Shown in pieces: positions 1-8,799 of a DNA stretch of 64,000 nt (positions within the stretch are counted from its first letter, which is position 1; every line of letters begins with the position of its first letter). A program made the translations under genes and the position numbers. The DNA is taken from contig NZ_JAMDLG010000001.1 in NCBI RefSeq assembly GCF_023721715.1, positions 3,697,784 to 3,761,783 on the forward strand, written 5' to 3'. A model generated the notes under the pieces. That model had not been told where the DNA came from, made no database searches, and was given only the letters and a program-made list of their open reading frames with translations. This stretch comes from Parasegetibacter sp. NRK P23. GTDB lineage: Bacteria > Bacteroidota > Bacteroidia > Chitinophagales > Chitinophagaceae.

Positions 1-1
1 G

Positions 2-1543
2 GGGGAAGCGCTCCTCAATGTGCAAAACGATTCAGCCTTCTATTACTTCAACGAGGTAGCCAACACCTCCGCCGATAGTCTGGAAGTGGCCATGGCTTAC
101 AACAAAATGGCCATCATACAGGCCGATGCGGGCGATCATTTCGGCAGCCAGGAAAGTCTGCTCACCTCCTTGCGATACCTGGATGAAAAAGAAGAGCGCA
201 ACAGTTATTGTTTGTTCTCCGATTACAATGAACTCGGGTTTACAAGTCTGGGGCTGAAAAACTACCCCGATGCCATCCGCTATTTCGACCAGGCACTGCG
301 CTTTATAGAAGATGCGGATTACAGGTTGATACCGCTGAACAACAAAGCCCTGGCCCTGCAACGTTTGAAAAACTATGATGCAGCGCTCCGTATTTACGAT
401 TCTATTTTTGAACGCAGTAATCCTGATACAAAAGAATACGCGCGCGTATTGTCGAACAGGGCGAAAACAAGATGGCTGAAGGACCCGGGCTATAACGCCT
501 TGCCCGAGTTTCATACCTCGCTCCTGCTGCGCAGGAAGGAACAGGACAAATGGGGACTTACCGCAAGCTACATTCACCTCAGCGACTATTATTCCGCCAC
601 ACAAAAGGATTCCGCACGGTTGTACGCGGAAAACCTGCGCCGGCTTGCCCTGGAACTGGAAAGTCCGGAAGATGAACTGGACGCACTGCAACGGCTCATC
701 CAAATCGACGATTCTGCCAACGGAAAACAATACTTCAACCGTTACCTTCAATTGAACGATAGTATACAAACCAGTCGCGGCAATGCCAGGAACCAGTTTG
801 CGCTTATCCGTTATGAAGCGGAAAAACACCGGGCTGAAAACCTGGAACTGCAAAAGCAGAATGCCGAAAAGAAAGTCAGCATATTCAGGCAACGGGCCGC
901 TATCGTTGCACTGGTGGCGCTCTTTATCGGCGGATGGATCTGGTTCAGGAAACGCAGGCAACAGGCCGTTCGCGAACAGCAATTGAAAACATCCCGGAAA
1001 GTGCACGATGTGGTGGCGAACGGACTCTACCGCCTCATGGCCAAAGTGGAACACGGCACCACCATCGAAAAAGAAGAACTGCTGGATGAAATGGAGATAC
1101 TGTACGAACAATCAAGAGATATTTCCTACGACCAGCCGGAACAAACACCACACGGCTTCCACCAGCAAATCGCCGCGTTATTGAAATCCTTTTCTTCCTC
1201 CGGCACCACCGTATCCATCGTGGGCAATACGCCTGAAACCTGGCTTCCGGTTTCTTCCAGAGTGAAAGCCGAACTGAAACACGTGCTGCAGGAACTGATG
1301 GTGAACATGCGCAAACACAGCCACGCCACCAATGTGGTCATAAAATTTGAGCCGCAGGAAAATGAATTGCTGATCCGTTATACAGATGATGGCGTTGGTA
1401 TACCTGAAAACACTGTTTTCGGCAATGGACTCACGGGTACGGAAAACCGTATCCGCAACATCGGCGGCAGGGTTATTTTTGAATCATCGCCCGCAAAGGC
1501 CTTACACATTCAATTATTCGTTCCAACCCAAACAAACAGATGA
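2..1543 (+). CDS. TPR-containing sensor histidine kinase, 5'-truncated
   Basis: The frame is open to the first base of the window, so the true start lies upstream; a GTG at 20 is only an internal codon. About 260 residues of TPR-like helical repeats are followed by a coiled coil, one membrane helix (around residue 293-312 counted from the GTG) and a basic stretch. Then come a HisKA_3-type dimerisation segment with RKVHDVVANGLYRLM, whose His is the predicted phospho-acceptor, and a HATPase domain with DDGVGIPENT and the G-box NGLTGTENRI. The architecture fits Bacteroidota NarX/DesK-like kinases that sense through periplasmic or cytosolic TPRs. The stop overlaps the start of the next gene by 4 bp (ATGA), so the two proteins are very likely a cognate kinase-regulator pair. 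The input signal cannot be read from the sequence. Confidence 0.9.
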   Translation, partial: GEALLNVQNDSAFYYFNEVANTSADSLEVAMAYNKMAIIQADAGDHFGSQESLLTSLRYLDEKEERNSYCLFSDYNELGFTSLGLKNYPDAIRYFDQALRFIEDADYRLIPLNNKALALQRLKNYDAALRIYDSIFERSNPDTKEYARVLSNRAKTRWLKDPGYNALPEFHTSLLLRRKEQDKWGLTASYIHLSDYYSATQKDSARLYAENLRRLALELESPEDELDALQRLIQIDDSANGKQYFNRYLQLNDSIQTSRGNARNQFALIRYEAEKHRAENLELQKQNAEKKVSIFRQRAAIVALVALFIGGWIWFRKRRQQAVREQQLKTSRKVHDVVANGLYRLMAKVEHGTTIEKEELLDEMEILYEQSRDISYDQPEQTPHGFHQQIAALLKSFSSSGTTVSIVGNTPETWLPVSSRVKAELKHVLQELMVNMRKHSHATNVVIKFEPQENELLIRYTDDGVGIPENTVFGNGLTGTENRIRNIGGRVIFESSPAKALHIQLFVPTQTNR

Positions 1544-2208
1544 TCCAGAAAGTACTGATAGCCGAGGACCATGAAAGCGCCAACATCTCCGTGCAGAAAA
1601 CCCTTGAAGCCTTACAAATCTTCCAGCCCGATTACGTATACCATTGCGACGACGCGGCGCTGAAAATAAAAAAAGCCCTTCACGCAGGTGATCCCTACGA
1701 CCTGCTCATCACCGACCTCTATTTCGAGAAGGACCACCGCACACAAACCCTTCCCGGTGGCCACGAACTGATAGGAGCGGTAAAAGCGGAACAGCCTGCT
1801 TTAAAAATACTGGTGTTCTCCGCTGAAAGCAGGCCCGCCATCATCCAAAAACTTTTCGATTCACCTGGCATCGACGCCTTCGTCAGAAAATCCCGCGGCG
1901 ATGCCCAGGAACTGCTGAACGCCATCCATGCACTTTACAACAACCAACGTTATTACCCAAGAAATCTTCCGGAGCCGATGGAACGTAGGAACGCACACGA
2001 TTTCACCCCGTTCGACATTACGATATTAACCCTGATGATCCAGGGAAAAAAGGTGCAGGATATTCCTGACTACCTGAAAGAAAAAGGGATAAAGCCTTCC
2101 GGGAAAAGCAGCGTGGAAAAGCGGTTGAACACGATTAAAGAAGTTTACCAGTTTACGACGAATGAACAACTGATCGCTTATTGTGTGAAGAAAGGGATTA
2201 TAGAGTAG
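1540..2208 (+). CDS. Response regulator, receiver plus HTH output domain
   Basis: The N-terminal half is a CheY-like receiver: acidic pocket near residues 9-10 (AED), predicted phospho-acceptor D59 in LLITDLYFEK, and a conserved Ser/Lys pair further on (VFSAES, VRKS). The C-terminal 70 residues form a helix-rich output region resembling a divergent LuxR/NarL HTH (FDITILTLMIQGKKVQDIP, then SSVEKRLNTIKEVY). The gene overlaps the kinase stop by 4 bp, so co-translation and partnership are likely. The target genes are unknown. I see no hairpin with a T-run directly downstream, only a 7-bp inverted repeat at 2227-2244. Confidence 0.9.
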   Translation: MIQKVLIAEDHESANISVQKTLEALQIFQPDYVYHCDDAALKIKKALHAGDPYDLLITDLYFEKDHRTQTLPGGHELIGAVKAEQPALKILVFSAESRPAIIQKLFDSPGIDAFVRKSRGDAQELLNAIHALYNNQRYYPRNLPEPMERRNAHDFTPFDITILTLMIQGKKVQDIPDYLKEKGIKPSGKSSVEKRLNTIKEVYQFTTNEQLIAYCVKKGIIE

Positions 2209-2226
2209 AAAACATTTCTTTCTCCA

Positions 2227-2244
2227 TTTACGGATTCCCGTAAA
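2227..2244. repeat. Short inverted repeat after the two-component pair
   Basis: TTTACGG and CCGTAAA are separated by 4 bases. It lies 19 bp downstream of the response-regulator stop. It lacks a T-run on the plus strand, so it is a weak terminator candidate. The remaining bases to 2438 show no gene I can support. Confidence 0.35.
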
Positions 2245-2438
2245 AAACAGCCATCAAGGGCAATTACATTTGAAGCATCATCAACACCACATTGTTATGA
2301 AGCTTTATTATGTACATACGGCAGGTTATCAGAAACTTCTATTAAAACATAGCCGCGCAGGGGCGGGGTATAAATGACCGGGCTGATGACGCAGTTATTA
2401 AGCACATCTCATTGTCGGCCTAGCACCGTAGCGTTCGT

Positions 2439-2645
2439 ATGAAAACGCTGATTTTTTGCGCACTTGTACTCTCCACTTCGGCCTGCGGCGATAGGGATGT
2501 ATATATATGTGAGAGCAAAGGAGCTATCAGGTATCACTTAAAAGAAAATTGCCGTGGGCTAAAAAGTTGCAGTTACAGGATACTTAGAACAACGGAGGGA
2601 AAAGCAAAAGAAGAGGGGAAGACATTGTGCAGGTGGGAAAAGTGA
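2439..2645 (+). CDS. Small exported Cys/His-rich protein
   Basis: A 68-residue protein with an N-terminal hydrophobic signal (MKTLIFCALVLSTSAC) ending in a weak lipobox-like TSAC, so possibly a lipoprotein. The mature part follows the pattern VYICxSKGAxxYHxxxxCRGLxxC...LCxWE. I recognise this as a recurrent small Bacteroidota protein, often seen near mobile or accessory genes; no function is known to me. The spaced Cys and His residues suggest metal binding or disulphides, which is inference. It sits 85 bp before the membrane/vWA pair and shares its AT-rich composition, so the three may have been acquired together. Confidence 0.65.
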   Translation: MKTLIFCALVLSTSACGDRDVYICESKGAIRYHLKENCRGLKSCSYRILRTTEGKAKEEGKTLCRWEK

Positions 2646-2730
2646 TTTCAATGTGCAGGCATTACTGGAATAGCGCAATCAGTTTATGTATTTATATTTT
2701 ATCCGCAATTCAAAAACACCCTTATACTAT

Positions 2731-3954
2731 ATGACAGTACAACCAATCAATGAACAAAAAATAAATACAGACGAAAGCGATAAAATTACTTTCAATCAAT
2801 TTGGGTTTCGTTCGGCGGCTAAGTCTCAATCACGTCCCGACACAGTTGAAGGATACCTGGAAATTGTTTATGCCAGATTTTTAGAAGACCAGAAATTAGA
2901 TGAACAAGGATTGAAAGACAGAATAGCCAAACTTCGAGCCGAGGTCCAACAGGAAAAGGCAAAAAAACAAGAAACCATTGCAGACGTTAACGCAAGCAAG
3001 CGAAACAAGGAAGACAAAGAAAAGGAAATCGAAACACTGGAACTGGAGAAAATAGATATCAGGAACGGAGACGGAGAAACAGGCGATACAACACCATTTG
3101 TAATCGGCGCTTTTATTACACTGTTGTTAACACTTTACCTGTTCGTATTCTATTCCTCATCAGGATATTCCGCTTTTTATGGTATTAAGCCGGGAAGCCT
3201 TGGATTTATAAATCCCAACGTATTTGCAGATGCGACGAACAAGGGCGGTGGTGTTATCACGCTGATCATACTTTTTCCCGTTATCTTCCTAGGGCTCGGC
3301 TTCCTCATACACGATGCGCTGGAAAAGAACAAAAAGCTGGTGCAAGAGAGAAAACCACGTCAATTCGCATTAATTATCATTCTTTTAACCATAACGTTTA
3401 TCGCGGATGCCTTTATCGGTTATAAAATTTCAGAAGGCGTTCACACCAACGATTTTAACGCAGGAAGAACAGAGGAGCTGTGGAAGTTCAATATGATTTA
3501 TACTGATATCAATTTCTACCTTGTTTTAATTCTGGGCTTTGTTGTTTATGTGATCTGGGGGTTCCTGTTACATTATGTTTTAAGCCACCCATATTTAAAA
3601 ACGGAAAGTGAAAAAATAAAGTTGATGGTGGAGAATATAAACAATAGGGTTTCAGAAAAAAGAAAGGAGCTTTCAGATATTATTGCCAAAATACATAAAC
3701 AGGAAAGCGATATTGTCACCATCGACAATAAAATAGAGGAGAAAACAAAGGATATTATCGGATATGAAAATGGTAAAATTCCAATTAACGAAGCATCCTT
3801 GCGTGGTTCTGTTGGTGAATTCATGGGCGGTTGGCAAAATTACACCTACGGCAATTATTCCTTAAAAAAGGCGGATGAACTGATCCAGGAAACCATTAAA
3901 CGACAAAATGAATGGTTAAGCAAGAAAATTTCCACCCACTCTTACGACCACTAA
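2731..3954 (+). CDS. Four-helix membrane protein with flanking coiled coils, unknown function
   Basis: I do not recognise the family. From the ATG at 2731 the protein has a hydrophilic N-terminus and a Lys/Glu-rich coiled coil (LRAEVQQEKAKKQETIADV and following). Four hydrophobic helices follow: FVIGAFITLLLTLYLFVFY; GVITLIILFPVIFLGLGFLI; FALIIILLTITFIADAFIG; FYLVLILGFVVYVIWGFLL. A second long coiled coil and a short C-terminal domain complete it. An in-frame ATG at 2686 would add 15 residues; neither start has a clear ribosome binding site. I prefer 2731 because the extension looks unlike the rest of the protein. The next gene starts 3 bp after the stop, so the two are translationally linked and probably form one membrane complex. 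Base composition is visibly AT-richer than the flanks. Confidence 0.75.
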   Translation: MTVQPINEQKINTDESDKITFNQFGFRSAAKSQSRPDTVEGYLEIVYARFLEDQKLDEQGLKDRIAKLRAEVQQEKAKKQETIADVNASKRNKEDKEKEIETLELEKIDIRNGDGETGDTTPFVIGAFITLLLTLYLFVFYSSSGYSAFYGIKPGSLGFINPNVFADATNKGGGVITLIILFPVIFLGLGFLIHDALEKNKKLVQERKPRQFALIIILLTITFIADAFIGYKISEGVHTNDFNAGRTEELWKFNMIYTDINFYLVLILGFVVYVIWGFLLHYVLSHPYLKTESEKIKLMVENINNRVSEKRKELSDIIAKIHKQESDIVTIDNKIEEKTKDIIGYENGKIPINEASLRGSVGEFMGGWQNYTYGNYSLKKADELIQETIKRQNEWLSKKISTHSYDH

Positions 3955-3957
3955 ACT

Positions 3958-5088
3958 ATGGAACACACACAAAGTAAAAAGAAGAAAAAAAAGAACAGGA
4001 AACCAATTTACCTGCTTTTAGGGTTTTTACTATTCTTCGCCTTATTCATCAATTTCATAACACGTCCATCCCTGCAAAGCAAAGCCATAGAACAAATCCA
4101 GGTTTGCAGCAATGTGGATGATGTTAAATCCATTTTTGACCGGTATAAATTTGACCTTTTAGAAAATGATGAGAACGGCAACAAAATAGTGTCGATGGAA
4201 TTTCAACACGCCATTCGCAACAAGTTGCATTCCTTACGTTTGAATGAAGAAGAAATCAGTAAATGTATAGAATGGCTCCCGCCCACAAACACAAACCTGA
4301 ATGTTATTGTAATTCCTGACTTATCGAGGAGGATTACGGATTCAATCAACAATTCCAATCAAATAGCAAACGATATTTTTGTGCTTCATGCTGTTTGGAA
4401 TCAGTTTGTTGATCATGCCAAACTAAAACAGGACACCCGGGATATGCTCATGGTAGATGTTACTGACATCGATCAGGCGCGGGGTCAATTTGGCAATGTA
4501 GCCAACCAATTACAGTTCGACCTTTCCACTCATAAAGGCAAAACCAATCGTTTGTATTTTACAAGTGAGAAAACAAAGCAATTTGAACACGCTGCCAACG
4601 AAATGTATGCATCGGCAAAACAAAATCCTTTGGGAGCCGACTATCGTTTTTACTTTAGCAGGTACCTGATAAATCGCCTGAAAAAGCCCACGTTATTTGA
4701 AAACTACAGAAACAAAGTTATTATCATTACAGACGGCTATCTGGAAGCAGAAAACAAACCCGCCGACACAAAAATTTTTTCAGAAAAAGGAAGCTATGAT
4801 TACAGGCCCATTTTATACCCGGCAGTTGATATTGGGAATGTAATGGACATTATCAATTCTAAACAACTGAACATCCCTAAGGTGGCAAATCTAGATCTTT
4901 CCCATACTGATGTGCTTGTTTGTGAAGTGCATGAAAGAAAAAATGGAATAAAAAAAGACTTTGAAATCCTAAAAGCCTATTGGACCGACTGGCTGCAAAG
5001 AATGCAAGCTCATAAAATTTCATTCATTCCGCGTGAGCAGGCGAACGCCTTAACAGAGAGCAAGATTCAGGATTTTTTTAAGTATTAA
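3958..5088 (+). CDS. Membrane-anchored vWA-like protein, unknown function
   Basis: A Lys-rich N-terminus (SKKKKKKNRK) precedes one membrane helix (residues 17-34), which by the positive-inside rule would place the rest outside the cytoplasm. The soluble part resembles a von Willebrand A fold: strand plus first MIDAS-like motif NVIVIPDLSRR (DxS at 121-123, with the usual second Ser replaced by Arg) and a later strand KVIIITDGYLE (ITDG at 257-260). The MIDAS is therefore only partly canonical. It is the last gene of the AT-rich pair and ends 60 bp before a bidirectional terminator. A role as ligand-binding or signalling partner of the preceding coiled-coil membrane protein is inference. Confidence 0.7.
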   Translation: MEHTQSKKKKKKNRKPIYLLLGFLLFFALFINFITRPSLQSKAIEQIQVCSNVDDVKSIFDRYKFDLLENDENGNKIVSMEFQHAIRNKLHSLRLNEEEISKCIEWLPPTNTNLNVIVIPDLSRRITDSINNSNQIANDIFVLHAVWNQFVDHAKLKQDTRDMLMVDVTDIDQARGQFGNVANQLQFDLSTHKGKTNRLYFTSEKTKQFEHAANEMYASAKQNPLGADYRFYFSRYLINRLKKPTLFENYRNKVIIITDGYLEAENKPADTKIFSEKGSYDYRPILYPAVDIGNVMDIINSKQLNIPKVANLDLSHTDVLVCEVHERKNGIKKDFEILKAYWTDWLQRMQAHKISFIPREQANALTESKIQDFFKY

Positions 5089-5148
5089 GTTTACGCTTAC
5101 TACTGCAAATTAACAGAAATAATTACCGTTAAACCATCCATAAGCTAT

Positions 5149-5180
5149 CCCTTTCAATGGCTTAACCGCTATTGAAAGGG
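5149..5180. terminator. Bidirectional terminator hairpin
   Basis: A perfect 10-bp stem, CCCTTTCAAT with ATTGAAAGGG, and a 12-base loop sit between two convergent genes (stops at 5088 and 5187). A second small palindrome (5181-5195) overlaps the stop codon of the minus-strand gene. Position and symmetry support termination from both sides. Confidence 0.7.
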
Positions 5181-5186
5181 TATCTT

Positions 5187-6026
5187 TTAAAGATAGTCTC
5201 CCACCTCAAAGCAATGCACCCCTTCCAAACCGCGGAACGAATCCGTTGAAAAAATTTCATCAATCCCCTCCAGCTTTTCCCCTTTGCTGAAAATGCCGTG
5301 GCTAACGATGAGTACCACTTTAGAAGCACCTTTACTTTTGAGCATAGCCGCTGTTCCGATAAATGTACCGCCACCATCGCAGATATCGTCAACAATAAAA
5401 CAGGTGAGGCCGTCCAGGTTATTGGCGGTAGTGGTAAAGTTAGTAAGGATCCCTGTTTTCACATCGCGTTCTTTCATACATTCCACCAGATGTTCAACGT
5501 TCAGGAACTGCGCCAGCCCATGTATTTTTTTAAGTGCGCCCGCATCCGGGGAAACAAGGCAGAAAGACTCCTGGCCATTCTTTTCAAAATAGCTTTTCAA
5601 AGCATCTTTTACAAAGGAATGGTTGGTTACAATGTATGATCGGTCAATCAGAGCGGTAGCCACTTCGGAATGCGGATCGAATATTCTTATCTTTTTGAAA
5701 TTCGCCTGGTTCAGTACAGCAGCTACTACTTTAAGGGAGAAAGGTTCCCCGCCGGTCATCACCCTGTCCATTCGTGCGGCCATGAGGTAAGCGATGTGCA
5801 GTTCAATGTGTTCGAACTCGTGGTAATCGAGCGTGTTTTTGATAAACAACACAAGCATCAGATCGGCTGGATTGGCAATTCTGGAAAGAAGGCGGATTGG
5901 TGCTTTTTTGTCTAAACGATCAAGGCTTTGCACATCCATTTTGATGTGAGGTTGGCCATCCGGGAAAGTGATGGTGGAGAAAGAAACATCAGATTTTTGA
6001 GGATATAGAAGGTTGATGGTATGCAT
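5187..6026 (-). CDS. PRPP-synthetase-like phosphoribosyl (or ADP-ribosyl) pyrophosphokinase
   Basis: This is the last gene of the NAD/ADP-ribose operon. It shows the ribose-phosphate pyrophosphokinase signature set: AARMDR (83-88), FDPHS (116-120), SPDAG (159-163), the flexible catalytic loop KERDVKTG (185-192) and the PRPP-binding loop VDDICDGGGT (212-221). At 279 residues it is shorter than housekeeping PRPP synthetases (about 310-320) and resembles the compact versions found beside NAMPT in phages and some bacteria. The simplest role is making PRPP for the NAMPT encoded upstream in the same operon. An alternative is ADP-ribose pyrophosphokinase activity, as in the phage NARP1 NAD+ reconstitution pathway (Adps); sequence alone does not let me separate these. 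It starts 20 bp after the phosphatase stop. Confidence 0.88.
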   Translation of the reverse strand: MHTINLLYPQKSDVSFSTITFPDGQPHIKMDVQSLDRLDKKAPIRLLSRIANPADLMLVLFIKNTLDYHEFEHIELHIAYLMAARMDRVMTGGEPFSLKVVAAVLNQANFKKIRIFDPHSEVATALIDRSYIVTNHSFVKDALKSYFEKNGQESFCLVSPDAGALKKIHGLAQFLNVEHLVECMKERDVKTGILTNFTTTANNLDGLTCFIVDDICDGGGTFIGTAAMLKSKGASKVVLIVSHGIFSKGEKLEGIDEIFSTDSFRGLEGVHCFEVGDYL

Positions 6027-6045
6027 AAAGGGATGGTTTTATTTT

Positions 6046-6777
6046 TTAGATGTTTCTTCCTTTCTCGCCGGGATAAAGATCTATTACTTTATCAGACTGA
6101 AAAAAGACTTTTGAATCAAGATCGATAGCGGTGATTTTTCCCGTAAAAGCAGCGCCGGTGTCAACATTCCAAATATTGGCAGCATGTATTGGAAGATCGG
6201 TTCCGTAATTGATTGTAGGCGTATGTCCGATAAATATTTCACGAAACAGTTTCAATCTTTTTGGGAAGAATGCATGGTCGGGTGGAAGAGCGGTGTTAAG
6301 TGCCAATGCTGTTTCCCACAATGTTCTGTCCCATGTATAATTTGTTGCATAAGGTTCTTTTGCCGGACCGTGCATGGATGAAAAGCCCGCGTGTATAAAG
6401 AGGTTGTTATCCTCATCAATATAATAGTCAATGAGTTCATTAAAAAAAGTTTTGTGCAGGTGCTTTTCATTTTCCGTCAATGCGGCATAGCTTTGAACAG
6501 TGGAAGTACCGCCATGCTTCAGCCATTCATCATCAGCATTTTTACCGGCAAGCCAATCTCCGCACCATACATCGTGGTTGCCTTTGATAAAAAAGCAAGA
6601 GAAACTTTCCTTTAACGCAAGCAGGCGGGTGATCACGGCGGCGGATCCGGACCATCCATCCACATAGTCACCAAGAAAAATCAGCGTATCGCTTTTCTCC
6701 GGAGCTACCCTTTCTATAAGTTGGCTAAGCGCTTTGTCAGCCCCGTGAATATCTCCTATAACGAATGTTCGTGGCAT
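6046..6777 (-). CDS. Calcineurin-like metallophosphatase (PP2A/ApaH-type)
   Basis: Start chosen at the ATG at 6777 (MPRTFVIGDIHG), which places the first metal motif at the N-terminus as usual and leaves a 4-bp gap to the preceding kptA stop. The metallophosphoesterase motifs are complete: GDIHG (8-12), GDYVDG (36-41), GNHD (66-69), IHAGF and IGHTPT. Relatives include bacterial Ser/Thr protein phosphatases and diadenosine polyphosphatases. Its place between an RNA 2'-phosphotransferase and a PRPP-synthetase-like gene suggests removal of a phosphate from a nucleotide or ADP-ribose phosphate (for example Appr-1''-p) rather than protein dephosphorylation. That substrate is inference. Confidence 0.85.
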   Translation of the reverse strand: MPRTFVIGDIHGADKALSQLIERVAPEKSDTLIFLGDYVDGWSGSAAVITRLLALKESFSCFFIKGNHDVWCGDWLAGKNADDEWLKHGGTSTVQSYAALTENEKHLHKTFFNELIDYYIDEDNNLFIHAGFSSMHGPAKEPYATNYTWDRTLWETALALNTALPPDHAFFPKRLKLFREIFIGHTPTINYGTDLPIHAANIWNVDTGAAFTGKITAIDLDSKVFFQSDKVIDLYPGEKGRNI

Positions 6778-6781
6778 ATTT

Positions 6782-7327
6782 TCAGGATGGAAATTGAATG
6801 TAATTGACAGGAATGTGTTCTGTGAGCCATACAGAATTAGCTGAAAGGAAAAAAGAATACCCTGCCGCCTGCATATCACCACTCCGGATCCGGAGCAATA
6901 CTGGCTTGCCCCGGCGTTGCGCCACTGCTGTTGCAGTACATTCGTCAATACTCAGGTGTACATGCTGCCGCTCCATTTTCAGCAGCCCTTGTAATCGGAT
7001 GGAAGCAAGGTATTTTTCTACTGTTCCGTGGTACAGCACATCAGGAGGTAATTGTGGCTCAAGCTGCAGATCAATGCCAATCGAATGGCCCTGGCTGGCC
7101 CGGATTTTTTGACCCGACTCGTCGAAGGAAAACCTTTTCTTATTGTTAGTGGACACGATGTGTTCCAATGAAGTATAATCCAGTGAAACCGGCCCGTCCC
7201 ATTTCAAAAGCAGCTCTTCTACCGATGCCCAGCCGTTCTCGTCGAGCTGCAATCCGATTTTTTCCGGTTGATGCCGGAGCAACAGGCTCAGGTATTTACT
7301 GGCGCTGTTTATTTGTTTTTCATTCAT
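6782..7327 (-). CDS. kptA: RNA 2'-phosphotransferase, Tpt1/KptA family
   Basis: Tpt1/KptA enzymes remove an internal 2'-phosphate from RNA using NAD+, releasing nicotinamide and ADP-ribose 1'',2''-cyclic phosphate. The start MNEKQ at 7327 gives 181 residues, typical for bacterial KptA. Hallmarks are LSLLLRH (Arg18-His19), NKKRFSF (Arg65), IRASQGHS (75-82), LYHGT (98-102), RQHVHLS, and a C-terminal [10 protein letters not shown], matching the RNA-contacting and NAD-binding residues of Tpt1. It overlaps the macrodomain stop by 8 bp. Both products (nicotinamide and an ADP-ribose phosphate) are substrates for neighbouring gene families, which makes the operon biochemically coherent. The natural RNA substrate in bacteria is generally unknown; ligation- or damage-derived 2'-phosphates are possible. 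Confidence 0.93.
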   Translation of the reverse strand: MNEKQINSASKYLSLLLRHQPEKIGLQLDENGWASVEELLLKWDGPVSLDYTSLEHIVSTNNKKRFSFDESGQKIRASQGHSIGIDLQLEPQLPPDVLYHGTVEKYLASIRLQGLLKMERQHVHLSIDECTATAVAQRRGKPVLLRIRSGDMQAAGYSFFLSANSVWLTEHIPVNYIQFPS

Positions 7328-7832
7328 TGTTGAGCAGTTGTTCGTAAATAGTGTAGTTCTCATCATCGAAGCAGACGAAGATCAGCCGGTCTATATGCAT
7401 GCTATCTTCGAAATTTCCAACAGCCTTTACTGCTATCCCGGCCGCCAACTCTTTTGGAAATCTATAAATCCCCGTGCTGATATTGGGGAAAGCGATGCTC
7501 CTTATCTGATGCTTCACAGCCAATCGCAGACTATTTATATAACAATTCTGAAGCAGGTTGGTCTCTTTGCCGTTTCCATTCCAAACGGGCCCTACCGTGT
7601 GAATCACATATTTTGAAGGGAGCATTCCGGCCGTGGTAATCACAGCTTCTCCGGTTGGACATTTTCCCTGACGGGCGCGAATTTCCATGCATTCTTCCAG
7701 AATGGCTTTGCCGCCTTTCCGGTGAATGGCCCCGTCTACACCCCCGCCCCCTAATAACGAAGAGTTCGCTGCATTTACGATGGCATCTACTTCCATCGTA
7801 GTAATATCTGCTTTAATAAGTTCAATTTTCAT
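7320..7832 (-). CDS. Macrodomain protein, O-acetyl-ADP-ribose deacetylase / ADP-ribosyl hydrolase (YmdB/MacroD type)
   Basis: A stand-alone macrodomain of 170 residues. It carries the ADP-ribose-binding loop [19 protein letters not shown] around residues 19-37, with the Asn and Asp catalytic positions of the MacroD class, and the diphosphate loop ISTGIYRFP (118-126). Family members hydrolyse O-acetyl-ADP-ribose and remove ADP-ribose from acidic residues or nucleic acids; some process ADP-ribose 1''-phosphate. It overlaps the NADAR gene by 4 bp and kptA by 8 bp, indicating translational coupling. Here it could act on the ADP-ribose cyclic phosphate made by KptA or reverse an ADP-ribosylation made by the DUF4291 protein; both ideas are inference. 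Confidence 0.94.
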   Translation of the reverse strand: MKIELIKADITTMEVDAIVNAANSSLLGGGGVDGAIHRKGGKAILEECMEIRARQGKCPTGEAVITTAGMLPSKYVIHTVGPVWNGNGKETNLLQNCYINSLRLAVKHQIRSIAFPNISTGIYRFPKELAAGIAVKAVGNFEDSMHIDRLIFVCFDDENYTIYEQLLNNE

Positions 7833-8386
7833 ATTTGTGCTTTTAAAAGTTGGTCACGCACTTGCATAAGCGCAAAACCAAGTAAATTCTCCCCAAGCCA
7901 TTTTGTAGGGTCGTAAACGCAGGGATCTTCCTGGGTAAGACCTATCCCCCATATCGTATCTTCAGGACTTGCCTCCGCTAAAACTTTGTTTCCTGTAGCG
8001 AGAAGAAAATTTTTCAATACTGCATGAGCAGAAAACTTGTGGAAGTTTCCTTCCACCACTATATCAAATTTATGCGCATCCCAAATCTCTGGGTCGAAGG
8101 CTTTCACCTTTCTGCCAAGTTTCTTGGCAGCATTGGGGTCTGGTGTCTGTATTATTTGCCTGGCCATTTCTTCATCTCCGAAAAGCCTTGCTTTAGCCGC
8201 CATCATCCAATGTTCTGCTGTAAAATATACTGATCCCTCTACTTCAAAGGAGGCCATCCACCACTGACTTAAGCAAGACTTTGTTAACCGGTTTTCTTTT
8301 GAGGGACGGTGGCCCCAAAAAAAGAGGAACGAAACGTCGCGGTTATTTTCATACTGCTGTATCAACCACGCAAGATTGTATTTCAT
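7829..8386 (-). CDS. NADAR (YbiA-like) family protein
   Basis: 185 residues with the full NADAR pattern: FFWGH, SQWW, the core [10 protein letters not shown], then WGIGL and [18 protein letters not shown] proteins are N-glycosidases acting on ADP-ribose-type or riboflavin-intermediate substrates. Some remove ADP-ribose from guanine in DNA and act as antidotes to guanine-specific DarT toxins; YbiA-type members act on riboflavin intermediates. Start at 8386 overlaps the preceding gene by 4 bp and its stop overlaps the macrodomain gene by 4 bp. Adjacency to a macrodomain gives the operon two different ADP-ribose-removing activities. Confidence 0.93.
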   Translation of the reverse strand: MKYNLAWLIQQYENNRDVSFLFFWGHRPSKENRLTKSCLSQWWMASFEVEGSVYFTAEHWMMAAKARLFGDEEMARQIIQTPDPNAAKKLGRKVKAFDPEIWDAHKFDIVVEGNFHKFSAHAVLKNFLLATGNKVLAEASPEDTIWGIGLTQEDPCVYDPTKWLGENLLGFALMQVRDQLLKAQI

Positions 8387-8799
8387 ATTGAACGGAAAAT
8401 TTGTAACGCGTTTTTTATAGCCATGTTCTCAGGCATAGAAAAAGCATCGCCGAAAAATACTTTTACCGGTCGGATATCTCCAACAATATGTTTGTTGAAT
8501 GCGTCAAGTTGTTCGGCTGGTACCCAAAGTTCATTATGAATTTCGCCTCCCACATTCTGAACTTCATACAAGTCGTAATGACCCCTTTGTAAATCGAATT
8601 GTGTAACAATACCACAGAAGCCTGACGCCGGATCTACTGTATTCCAGTCTCTGGCAATCTGTTCCGCATAGGATTGATTCAAAACAGGATAGAAGATGGG
8701 CTGCCAGAAGAGCCTGGGCGGAAACGCTGTCCATCCTGAATCGATGATCAGTTCCAGTTCCTTAATGCCTATCGGCCTGTACAATGTGATTGTGTTCAT
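8383..8799 (-). CDS. 'ADP-ribosylation/crystallin J1'-type small protein
   Basis: A 138-residue protein beginning MNTITLYRPIGIKELELI, with AFPPRL, QPIFYPVL, IARDWN and, near the C-terminus, ELWVPAEQLDAFNKHIVG. This matches a small bacterial family usually labelled ADP-ribosylation/crystallin J1; I know of no biochemical characterisation. The label comes from annotation tradition and should not be read as evidence of hydrolase activity. It overlaps the DUF4291 gene by 38 bp and the NADAR gene by 4 bp, so it is an integral part of the operon. An ADP-ribose-related role is supported by context only. Confidence 0.8.
   Translation of the reverse strand: MNTITLYRPIGIKELELIIDSGWTAFPPRLFWQPIFYPVLNQSYAEQIARDWNTVDPASGFCGIVTQFDLQRGHYDLYEVQNVGGEIHNELWVPAEQLDAFNKHIVGDIRPVKVFFGDAFSMPENMAIKNALQIFRSI

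Noticed and set aside
32-1111. Long minus-strand open frame opposite the first kinase
   Set aside because: It lies entirely antisense to a well-supported TPR-kinase gene, and its translation has no recognisable domain and biased composition typical of a shadow frame.
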